The notes beneath the pieces were generated by a model. The model ran no database searches. It saw nothing but the letters and a program-made list of their open reading frames with translations, and was not told the origin of the DNA. Shown here piece by piece: positions 1-5,597 of a stretch of DNA of 6,033 nucleotides. Numbering within the stretch: position 1 is the first letter of the stretch; each line of letters starts with the position of its first letter. The DNA comes from Thermoplasmata archaeon (GTDB lineage: Archaea; Thermoplasmatota; Thermoplasmata; Thermoplasmatales; Thermoplasmataceae). The stretch is from NCBI GenBank assembly GCA_021810575.1, contig JAJZIN010000035.1:1-6033 (forward strand), written 5' to 3'. The position numbers and the translations under genes are program-made.

Positions 1-57
1 AAGAAACTGGTATATGGCGCTTACACCAACGTATTCTTTTTCAGCCCCTAATTCCAT
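1..57 (-). CDS. Possible start of an unidentified protein, cut by the left edge
   Basis: On the minus strand an open frame begins after a TAA near base 96 and runs off the left edge. Its first ATG is at 57, giving 19 visible residues that begin MELGAEKEYVGVS. The amino-acid mix looks like real protein rather than AT-rich noise, and the frame could also begin further upstream at a non-ATG codon, adding a stretch reading LNYLWEIQER. No domain can be recognised from so little. TATA-like stretches lie upstream (TTTAAATA, read on the minus strand, at 91-98), but their spacing to the ATG does not settle the start. It may equally be another broken fragment like its neighbours. Confidence 0.3.
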   Translation of the reverse strand, partial: MELGAEKEYVGVSAIYQFL

Positions 58-97
58 TCTTTCCTGAATTTCCCATAAATAATTAAGTCTTATTTAA

Positions 98-114
98 ATT
101 CGCTATGTGCGAAT
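98..114. repeat. Small inverted repeat, 6-bp arms
   Basis: ATTCGC at 98-103 and GCGAAT at 109-114 are perfect complements around a 5-base loop. Outside the core the arms continue imperfectly (TTTA on the left, AAA on the right). It sits just upstream of the minus-strand frame at the left edge, so it could be an operator or a hairpin of that gene. A 6-bp dyad can easily arise by chance. Confidence 0.3.
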
Positions 115-191
115 AAAGTGAATATGGGAATAAGGACATTTTCTAAGAACGCATTAATTTCGGTTCTCTTGAATACTTTGGGGATAAATAA

Positions 192-403
192 TATACCTTC
201 AATCATTTACATTATGGGAATTCTAAGGAATTATTTAGGAAACTTATATGCTTGGAGGAACCTTGGATTATTAAGGAAATAGAATTCGATCATCAGGAAA
301 AGAGAGTAAATCTATTCATAGATTTTCCGACATTGTCACATTCCGATTGACAGGTACCGATGATACCAGTAGGATGTTCTTATCAATCCATCTTTTGTTC
401 TGA
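192..403 (+). pseudogene. N-terminal remnant of a probable ISL3-family transposase
   Basis: The plus-strand frame 192-350 reads, after a few residues, SKELFRKLICLEEPWIIKEI and then EFDHQEKRVNLFIDFP. This resembles the N-terminus of ISL3 transposases, where a short helix is followed by beta strands and then a CPxCG zinc knuckle. A TGA at 348-350 ends the frame exactly where the knuckle should come. Reading continues one frame over from 350 (TGTDDTSRMF...) to a TGA at 401-403, and no Cys pair is visible, so a small deletion probably removed it. Nothing of the DDE catalytic domain is present. The start codon is unclear. The next element begins within a few bases, which suggests that a later insertion cut this gene. 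The family assignment is by eye. Confidence 0.5.
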
Positions 404-412
404 GCCGATGCT

Positions 413-1186
413 TTAACCCTTTAACTCACGTTTTTTACATAACATGTTTTGATCAATTTTTAGATTTATCACCAGGTTTTTTGCTTTCGTTGGTATCTCG
501 CTTAAGATCTCCTGTTTCTCCAACCTATACATCTTTATTCTTGACAGGATCAAGAGAATATCCCTGACGCTGTATTTTTCATCTCTCATGTTAAGAATCT
601 GGAAGTGCAGGTAATGTGAAAGAAGATTCAGGAACATGTATATGAAAAACATATGATCATCTCTCAGATATGATCTATCGGCCTCAAGATCATTCTTGAA
701 CACATTGAAGGCGTATTCCACATATTCCCTCTGCTTGTATAACTGGTATATTTTCTCAGGTTTCTCATTCAAGTCAAAGAGAAGGTGGAGCTTTCCGAAC
801 TTGATCTCATTTTCATCGAACTGCTTCCTGCTTCTCTTATTTTTATTTATTCTGAGGAGAAAGTCCTTCTCCTCCCCAGATCTCAGAACAGGGTTCCCAA
901 ATACGTAGATATTATTTTCACGTTTCCAATACTTCACAGGCCTTCCGTAATACATGAAAACATCTGATAACCCTTTTGATTTTGGAATCAGAGATGAGTT
1001 CCTCTTCAGTGGTATGATATAGCTGAGGTGCTTTTTCTTCAGTTTCTTTATGTTGCCTGAAGAAAAGAAACCCTTGTCATCAACAACCACGCATTTCTCC
1101 ACACCTGCCATGTCGATGGTCTTTGCCATGGCCGAAAAATCCCTTATTCTCAACTTTACAAGCAGGTAGATTTTTTCTGAGTTCAT
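413..1186 (-). pseudogene. IS4-superfamily transposase, C-terminal half only
   Basis: The 257-residue frame is the C-terminal part of a DDE transposase. The second catalytic Asp lies in VVVDDKGFF (about D37), followed by the typical YIIPLKRNS segment. The last catalytic Glu lies in a perfect Y-(2)-R-(3)-E-(6)-K signature (Y150, R153, E157, K164), the hallmark of the IS4 superfamily (IS4, IS1634 and relatives). After it come hydrophobic helices (about 178-200) and a basic C-terminus. Full-length relatives are roughly twice as long, so the N-terminal DNA-binding part and the first catalytic Asp are missing. The ATG at 1186 is only the first start codon inside the remaining frame. The element would have run leftward, with its downstream end between about 365 and 412, next to the ISL3 scrap. 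It should not be able to transpose on its own. Confidence 0.8.
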
Positions 1187-1334
1187 CTGTTTGTGGATAC
1201 TGAATTTTTAACGGTTTTCTTAACTCCTATCTTTGTATTACTCTATTGGATTATACATTCATATTCCTTATTGATATGCCTATTTACAGGGCTGTTTATG
1301 GAAATTATTATTGTTTTAACATATTATTATCTGA

Positions 1335-1557
1335 ATGGCATCTGTCATCTCCAAGAGAAAAGAAAAAAGGGACTACTACTACCTTGTTGAGAGTGCAAGG
1401 GTGAATGGAAAGCCCCGAATTGTCTCACAGGTATATCTCGGCACCACAGATCGTATCCTCAACATGGTGAAGGGACAGGATCAGACCTGAACTTTTTTCG
1501 GTTCTTGAGTTTGGTTCAACAGCAGCTATATTCAAGATACCCATGGATCTTAAGGTA
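1335..1557 (+). pseudogene. IS4-like transposase, frameshifted N-terminal remnant
   Basis: An ATG at 1335 opens a 51-codon frame (TGA at 1488-1490) with the N-terminal pattern of archaeal IS4/IS1634-type transposases: a basic start, DYYYLVESARVNGKPR, then SQVYLGT. From about 1471 the homology moves one frame over, as if one extra base had entered near AAGGGACAGG, and continues as RPELFSVLEFGSTAAIFKIP to about 1557. The FG-x-x-A-A-I/L-F step is what normally follows YLGT in these proteins. After that the resemblance stops and the 3' part of the neighbouring minus-strand gene begins. The scrap faces the opposite way from the C-terminal half at 413-1186 and holds none of the catalytic residues. 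Its exact right boundary is uncertain. Confidence 0.62.
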
Positions 1558-3316
1558 AACACATCCATCAGTTGTGATCGGGACGAGAGCAGCTTCTTTC
1601 ATTGTATTCAGCTCGATAGTCTGGTCAATCTTCTTTCCAACTATTTCCTGGGTAACAAGATGCATTTGATCTGATTGAATCTCTCTGGCACCTCTTTCCA
1701 GTTCCCGTGTTCCTCTGTATGCGTCCCGGATCAGGCTTCCAATATCATTGCCATACTCAAGCTTTAATTCCTTCAGGTTCTAGATGGTCTCCGTCAGATC
1801 ATATTTCTTGTTGATATAAGCGGACAATTTTTCATAATCTTCACCAGAAATGAATGCAGTTATGCCATCATTCTGAATGGCAGCAATTCGATTGCCAAAA
1901 TGTTTAAGGAAGAGTTGAATCATTTTATTCCTTAACACCTTCTGATTGTCATCTGTGATTATGCTTTTCATTATAGGATGCTCTGTAATTATTTCAATTA
2001 GTGAGAGGAAATCTTCATCACCGAATTTGAAGCCGATTGAAATTAAAGTCTTGATGCCCTCTGAGAATTTTATAATGTCAGACAAATTCACGATCTGCTC
2101 CTTCATCGTTTCCCGTTTTTGGATTAGTGCCTTCTCTTCTATTTTGTTCTGTTCCAGATTCTGCTTCAATTTTTTGATATCCTTCCCAATATTTTTAATC
2201 TTCACAATGCCCTCATAATCATTCTCATACGCTTGTTTCATTTTTGAAATAATTTCAGCCATTGTCTTCTCATCATTGGTCAATTCTCGTATACGTTTTT
2301 CTCCCTTATCAACTGACGCCTGGACAGCGTGCAGCTTTTGTTCTAAGACTTTTATTTTCCTACGAAAGTCTTGTTCAAGATTTCTGTTTTCAGTGAGAAT
2401 CGCACCCTGATCAAGTGAATATTTTTACAATGCAGAAATTATTATGGAATGACTGTTTTCCAGTGTACCTGCAATGGTTTACAATCTTATGAGTTCCCTG
2501 CGATTCCATCCCTCCTCTTCCATTTGCCTCATGGAAAGAACTAATTTCCCAATATCGGCACTGCTCATACCTCTTTCCAAACCGTATTTTTCAATGTATA
2601 AAATGTAGCGAATCTTATCTGCGTCGTTGCCAAGGCTTGATGCCCTTTCAAAAAACTTCTCAACATCCTTATAGTTCGTACCCATTTTATTTACATTCTT
2701 CCAGAATCTATCTGATTTGTCTATTCTCTCTCTTGTTTTCAAGTTCTGACTCAGGTTTTGCATTTTCTCTGGAAGATGTACCTTTTTAAGATCATTGGTT
2801 GATGTAGAAATTAAGGACAAAAGATGAGATTTCCGCGATTCCAGGTTGCCTGCCTCATCCTTTAAATTTTGAATTTCGCTCGTAAGGCCGTTCTTTTAAG
2901 CGATTAGATCCTGTACCGCCCTATTTATATCTAGAGGACCATTTCCCTCACTCTGGAATAGAATCAGTGTTTTCATGATCATGGGAACAGTGCTACTGTC
3001 CTGCTCCTTGAGAACTTTGTACAGTCTCAGCAGATCTTCCAGATCTACGCCCATAACCTTCAGGACCTGATAATTCAGGAATGGATATGAAAGGCTTTCA
3101 ACACTGGAATTGTTAACTTTCAGATACGAGGCTATTTCGCGTATTTCGTCAAGTTCAGGTAGATAATCATCGCGGAATGGTATCTTCCCCAACTTCCAGC
3201 GGTCTATGCAGTCCTTCACTGTTGACTTGGGAATGCCAGTTTTGGTTGAAATTTCACCAAGTGATCCTCCATAGAGATACAGCTTTATAACTTTTTTTCG
3301 AATGTTTTGGATCCAT
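1516..3316 (-). pseudogene. Long HTH and coiled-coil protein gene, broken by four in-frame stops and a frameshift
   Basis: The inferred ATG is at 3316, 26 bases downstream of the centre of a TATA box. From it the gene reads MDPKHSKK, then loses frame in a run of seven A (3292-3298). Dropping one A gives KVIKLYLYGGSLGEIS and TKTGIPKSTVKDCIDRWK, a helix-turn-helix at about residues 8-42. The same frame then runs to a TGA at 1516-1518, about 599 residues, broken only by TAA at 2896-2898, 2479-2481 and 2425-2427 and TAG at 1780-1782 (codons about 140, 279, 297 and 512). Between the stops the text is consistently protein-like: helical segments such as VDLEDLLRLYKVLKE and YKDVEKFFERASSLG, then coiled coil (about 298-400), then a helical C-terminal region. 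Residues beyond about 585 (below base 1558) are antisense to transposase-like sequence, so the natural C-terminus may be lost. I do not recognise the family. A DNA-binding protein of a mobile or plasmid-like element is an inference. Confidence 0.72.
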
Positions 3317-3338
3317 TATAGCAAATGGGATTCAAAGC

Positions 3339-3345
3339 TTTTATA
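3339..3345 (-). promoter_or_regulatory. TATA box of the broken HTH/coiled-coil gene
   Basis: Read on the minus strand this is TATAAAA, with its centre 26 bases upstream of the ATG at 3316. That is the spacing expected when an archaeal transcript starts at, or within a base or two of, the start codon (leaderless). It is the main reason for placing the ancestral start at 3316 rather than at the GTG at 3219, which would cut off the helix-turn-helix. Confidence 0.6.
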
Positions 3346-3391
3346 CATTTCTGTTCATATAAATGAGAGACCACTCTCTATTATAGGAAAA

Positions 3392-3414
3392 CATAAAAGA
3401 AAATTTTCTTTATG
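3392..3414. repeat. AT-rich palindrome upstream of the broken gene
   Basis: AAAGAAAATTTTCTTT at 3396-3411 is a perfect 16-base palindrome. With one bulged A the symmetry extends outward to CATAAA on the left and TTTATG on the right (3392-3414). It lies about 50 bases upstream of the TATA box at 3339-3345. A smaller dyad, GAGAG-ACCA-CTCTC, sits between them at 3365-3378. A binding site for the gene's own helix-turn-helix protein is conceivable, but AT-rich DNA yields such symmetry fairly often. Confidence 0.4.
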
Positions 3415-3631
3415 CGGTAATGATTAAAACATCCTTTCAGGAGAAACTGCAAGTTCAGTAAGCCAAAACAAGTGTCCATGAAGTTGTCATTTTGATCCCA
3501 GATTTTTTTGTAATTCCGCACGAATATCGAACATTTTAGGTGTATAACCGAACGGTGAAAGAAATAATTAGGCGATAAGGTTAGAGTTCATTGTATTGTT
3601 TCCTTCACTTCTGGATAGATTGCAAGAAGAA
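3415..3631. other. Stretch without a recognisable gene
   Basis: Both strands are closed by stops every few codons. The longest pieces are 13-15 codons, for example a 13-codon plus-strand frame from the ATG at 3421 and a 15-codon minus-strand frame beginning MFDIRAELQKN. I see no RNA gene, strong promoter or terminator. It is probably decayed DNA between the broken gene's promoter region and the orphan frame to the right. Confidence 0.5.
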
Positions 3632-3796
3632 TTAGAGGACGGATCCTGCCGTTTCACCTCCTTTAATTCTTTCCAAATTTCTCCCCTTCCTTAATATTCT
3701 TGCCTTCTCGATCTTCGCCTCCCTCATTGCAAGCAGAACATCAGGATCGCCACTGTAATACTGTATTTGAGCTTTTGGACAAAATATGACTGGGGT
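3632..3796 (-). pseudogene. Orphan protein fragment of unknown family
   Basis: On the minus strand the frame is open from just after a TAA at 3797-3799 to a TAA at 3632-3634, 54 codons. From about codon 12 it reads YYSGDPDVLLAMREAKIEKA followed by RILRKGRNLERIKGGE, a well-mixed, strongly basic helical sequence that looks like a genuine protein tail. The only ATG lies inside it (AMREAK). The left-hand residues (TPVIFCPK...) may already lie past a junction with the IS630 remnant on the other strand. Most likely it is the C-terminal end of a gene whose front was lost. It could also be a small gene starting at the internal ATG. No function can be given. Confidence 0.3.
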
Positions 3797-3867
3797 TTAC
3801 ATTTATCAGGGCACACTGCCTGATGCAAAACCATATAATCATGCAAATGGCTTGGCCAACCATTTGA

Positions 3868-4266
3868 GCAGCGTTATTCATCCACAGTGGAACGGTTGTT
3901 GGAAGAACCGAGAACAGATATACGCATTCGGAATTCATATCATTCCTGGAACTGATTGATCAGGAAACCTCAGGTAACCAAGATATACATATCATCTATG
4001 GCAATCTGTCAGTACACAAGAAACAGGAGGTGGAAGACTGGTTTTCCTTGTACAAGAGATTCCATATACACTTCACCCCTACCCATGCATCATGGTTGAA
4101 TCAGGTTGAGTTGTGGTTCGTCATACTCGGCAAGAAAGTCCTGGAAAGGGGAGAATTCACATCAAAGGATGAACTTGCTGAGAAGATCATGAAGTTCATA
4201 GAGTATTACAACAGGACAGAAAAGCCGTTCAAATGGACATCAAAGGGAAAGGTGCTGAGGGTATAA
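3868..4266 (+). pseudogene. IS630-family transposase, C-terminal part with a lost catalytic Asp
   Basis: The open frame after a TGA at 3865-3867 gives 132 residues of an IS630 (Tc1/mariner-like, DDE_3) transposase: FIHSGTVVGRTENRYTHSEF, then QDIHIIYGNLSVHKK, then FTPTHASWLNQVELWF and a C-terminal helix with YYNRTEKPFKWT. The last catalytic Glu is present (residue 81 of the fragment, in NQVELWF). The Asp of the usual I-x-D-N-x-S-V-H block is Gly here (GGC at 4000-4002), 36 residues before it and so at the right spacing. The front half of the protein, with the first Asp, is missing, and no ATG, GTG or TTG occurs in the frame before the GTG at 4030. The protein would be dead even if made. After the TAA at 4264-4266 the sequence runs into tRNA upstream DNA. 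No matching terminal inverted repeat was found on the left. Confidence 0.8.
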
Positions 4267-4375
4267 TAATATAGCCGATGTTTTAAGGGGACAGACTACT
4301 AGAGCACTTCATGAAAATTCAGAGAAATTAATTTTAAAAAGGTGCGGAAAATAAGATAAAAGTATTCAGATAATG

Positions 4376-4382
4376 AAATATA
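4376..4382 (+). promoter_or_regulatory. TATA box of the tRNA-Arg gene
   Basis: AAATATA has its centre 27 bases upstream of the first tRNA base, the standard distance between an archaeal TATA box and the transcription start. This suggests that the tRNA is transcribed as a single gene from its own promoter, starting at or very near its mature 5' end. Confidence 0.5.
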
Positions 4383-4405
4383 CCATTTCACATTTTGGGT
4401 AGCAT

Positions 4406-4480
4406 GGGCGCGTGGCCAAGCATGGATATGGCAACAGCCTCCTAAGCTGTAGATCAGGGGTTCAAATCCCCTCGCGCCCG
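4406..4480 (+). tRNA. tRNA-Arg, anticodon CCT (reads AGG)
   Basis: The 75-base sequence folds into a complete cloverleaf. The acceptor stem GGGCGCG pairs with CGCGCCC, the D stem GCCA with TGGC, the anticodon stem ACAGC with GCTGT and the T stem AGGGG with CCCCT around a TTCAAAT loop. The anticodon loop CTCCTAA gives anticodon CCT, decoding AGG arginine codons. The discriminator base is G and CCA is not encoded, so it must be added afterwards. There is no intron. It faces the PCNA gene tail to tail, with 9 bases between the tRNA end and the PCNA stop codon. T-rich stretches on the plus strand at about 4516-4542, inside the PCNA coding region, could serve as its terminator. Confidence 0.94.
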
Positions 4481-4489
4481 CTCTGGAGA

Positions 4490-5221
4490 TTATTCCATTC
4501 TTGGTGCCAGGAAGAATTTTACCTTCTTTTCCCCTTCTTTTTCCACGTATTCAGGCTCTATTATGAGAGGATAGTCATTGTTGAAGGAAAGCTTAAGTTT
4601 CTCTGCTGAACCGGTGGATTTTATGATTCTCATCAGGTAGTCGGAGGGATAGCTGCTCTTTGATCCGCCCCTTGATACAAGTTCGACACAGTTTTCCCTT
4701 TCTATGATGAGTTCAGCATCTTCTGAATCTGTCTTTGATGATATAACAAATCTTGAATCTTCTATGGAAAGCCTTACGGAATCCCTTACATCGGTTGTGG
4801 CCCTCAAGCCTTTCTCAATCTCAGACCTGTTGACAACAACATAATTTTCTGGATTTACAGATGGAAGTTTCGGCGCAGTCATATTTCCGTATTCAAGAAG
4901 GGCTATGCTTTTACTGAGGTTTCCCATTATGAATTTAAGCTTGCCAGGTGCATTCGCCATGCTTATGGTTTCACTGCTGCTGCCAAGCTTCAGTACATTC
5001 TTCACCCTTTCAAGTTCCAGTGGTATGTCTGTTTTCTCGCTTACATCATAATTTGCAAATACTGAATTTGAAACGAAGAGATCTGCCATTGCCACTCTTG
5101 CACTGTCTATGGCCCTCACATGAATTCCATCAGGCTCAAATTCAAACTTGGCCTCTCCGGTGATGGAATTTATAATATCTATAATTTCCTTGAGAGTGCC
5201 TATGGTCGTAGTTACTTTCAT
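4490..5221 (-). CDS. pcn: DNA polymerase sliding clamp (archaeal PCNA)
   Basis: The 243-residue product has the usual length of an archaeal PCNA, a homotrimeric ring that encircles DNA and holds the replicative polymerase and repair enzymes to it. Visible family features are the N-terminal fold ending in FEFEPDGIHVRAIDSARVAM (the D-x-x-R-V-A-M signature), the long interdomain stretch around LLEYGNMTAPKLPSVN, the second-domain strands DSVRLSIEDSRFVISS, and the C-terminus VKFFLAPRME, close to the conserved LAPR(I/M)E ending that follows the PIP-box binding region. I chose the ATG at 5219-5221 (MKVTTTIGTLKEI) over an upstream start at 5245. It matches family N-termini, and a TATA-like box lies 26 bases upstream of it. 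No frame damage is seen. The gene is convergent with tRNA-Arg and divergent from gcvPA. Confidence 0.95.
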   Translation of the reverse strand: MKVTTTIGTLKEIIDIINSITGEAKFEFEPDGIHVRAIDSARVAMADLFVSNSVFANYDVSEKTDIPLELERVKNVLKLGSSSETISMANAPGKLKFIMGNLSKSIALLEYGNMTAPKLPSVNPENYVVVNRSEIEKGLRATTDVRDSVRLSIEDSRFVISSKTDSEDAELIIERENCVELVSRGGSKSSYPSDYLMRIIKSTGSAEKLKLSFNNDYPLIIEPEYVEKEGEKKVKFFLAPRME

Positions 5222-5225
5222 GCAT

Positions 5226-5310
5226 AGTAATACGTAAAGAGGCAATTAAACGTTTCCTAATGTGATCATAGTATGTTACCAGAAAAGATCAAACAGTAAT
5301 ACGTCTCTTT
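5226..5310. repeat. Two AGTAATACGT repeats with mirrored flanking hexamers, plus a third partial copy
   Basis: AGTAATACGT occurs at 5226-5235 and again at 5295-5304. The first is followed by AAAGAG and the second by its reverse complement CTCTTT (5305-5310). The 8-base core TAATACGT occurs a third time at 5490-5497. The first copy lies between the PCNA TATA box and its start codon, overlapping the region where a bound factor would block transcription. A shared operator is an inference. Confidence 0.45.
5244..5250 (-). promoter_or_regulatory. Probable TATA box of the PCNA gene
   Basis: Read on the minus strand this is TTTAATT preceded by AAACG. Its centre is 26 bases upstream of the ATG at 5221, which fits a leaderless transcript and supports the shorter start. 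No Shine-Dalgarno sequence precedes that ATG. Confidence 0.5.
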
Positions 5311-5367
5311 GTAATTTATCAGTATGCCCGCATCCACACCTTGAATGAAATTGTGTGGAGAATTCAA

Positions 5368-5407
5368 TTCCATAGAATATAATAGTGTTATGGAACTGGA
5401 TTCCATA
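5368..5407. repeat. Three alternating TTCCATA / TATGGAA boxes
   Basis: TTCCATA at 5368-5374, its complement TATGGAA at 5389-5395, and TTCCATA again at 5401-5407. The last two form a hairpin-capable dyad with 7-bp arms and a 5-base spacer (CTGGA). The group lies near the middle of the region between PCNA and gcvPA, too far from either start to be a core promoter. It could be a regulator site. Confidence 0.4.
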
Positions 5408-5563
5408 TATGAAAGTGGGCCTGAATGCCGACTGTTTGGTGACGTGAACTGCAAAGGGAAGGATTTGATTTCTTCTTCACATGATTGGTTAATACGTAAT
5501 CTCATTAGTTTTATGATGGTTGTTTTCAGAATATAATATTCATAACAGTAATCTCAAAATATC

Positions 5564-5570
5564 TAAATAA
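5564..5570 (+). promoter_or_regulatory. Probable TATA box of gcvPA
   Basis: TAAATAA has its centre about 31 bases before the ATG at 5598, which would give a transcript with a leader of only a few bases. A second AT-rich candidate, TTTATAA at 5577-5583, is too close to the start for a leaderless message. The leader would contain AGGT at 5590-5593, at best a weak ribosome-binding match. Confidence 0.35.
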
Positions 5571-5597
5571 ACGGCATTTATAACCATACAGGTTAAA

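Larger units (their letters stand above)
5222..5597. other. Divergent intergenic region between PCNA and gcvPA
   Basis: These 376 bases hold the upstream regions of two divergently transcribed genes and several short repeats, listed separately. A 63-codon plus-strand frame (5345-5536) begins MKLCGEFNSIEYNS and has a TATA-like AATTTATC about 28 bases upstream (5313-5320). An overlapping minus-strand frame of 79 codons (5266-5505) also exists. Neither resembles a known protein, and the sequence under the first is full of inverted repeats. I treat the region as mainly regulatory, with a small leaderless gene at 5345 as a weak possibility. Confidence 0.4.

Noticed and set aside
1193..1390. 65-codon plus-strand frame that reads like a two-helix membrane protein
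   Set aside because: The plus strand here is very T-rich, which gives Phe, Leu, Ile and Tyr in any frame. Its end overlaps the transposase N-terminus in another frame, and the start would be GTG without a clear promoter. A relic of a small membrane protein cannot be fully excluded.
1780..1782. TAG read as pyrrolysine
   Set aside because: The other three stops in the same frame are TAA, so pyrrolysine would not explain the gene, and no pyrrolysine genes are visible.
1946..2218. 90-codon plus-strand frame
   Set aside because: It lies entirely antisense to the coiled-coil part of the long broken gene. Its Ser/Phe/Ile-rich text is what antisense Glu/Lys-rich coding gives.
3217..3219. GTG at 3219 as the real start of a separate 107-residue gene
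   Set aside because: It would begin in the middle of a helix-turn-helix (STVKDCID), while a good TATA box points to the ATG at 3316.
3741..3938. 65-codon minus-strand frame
   Set aside because: It is antisense to the IS630 remnant over much of its length, and to the left the better-looking protein text lies in a different frame (3632-3796).
403..4286. Near-identical 14-base strings AGCCGATGCTTTAA (403-416) and AGCCGATGTTTTAA (4273-4286) as shared IS ends
   Set aside because: One mismatch in 14 bases is expected several times by chance in 6 kb, and relative to their transposases the strings lie in opposite orientations.
4406..4480. tRNA-Arg as an attachment site for an integrated element
   Set aside because: No second copy of the tRNA 3' end, and no integrase gene, is found in the window.
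5222..5245. Longer PCNA start adding eight residues (MPLYVLLC)
   Set aside because: PCNA proteins begin close to the MKVTTTIGTLKEI-type strand, the extra residues are unlike the family, and the TATA box fits the ATG at 5221.
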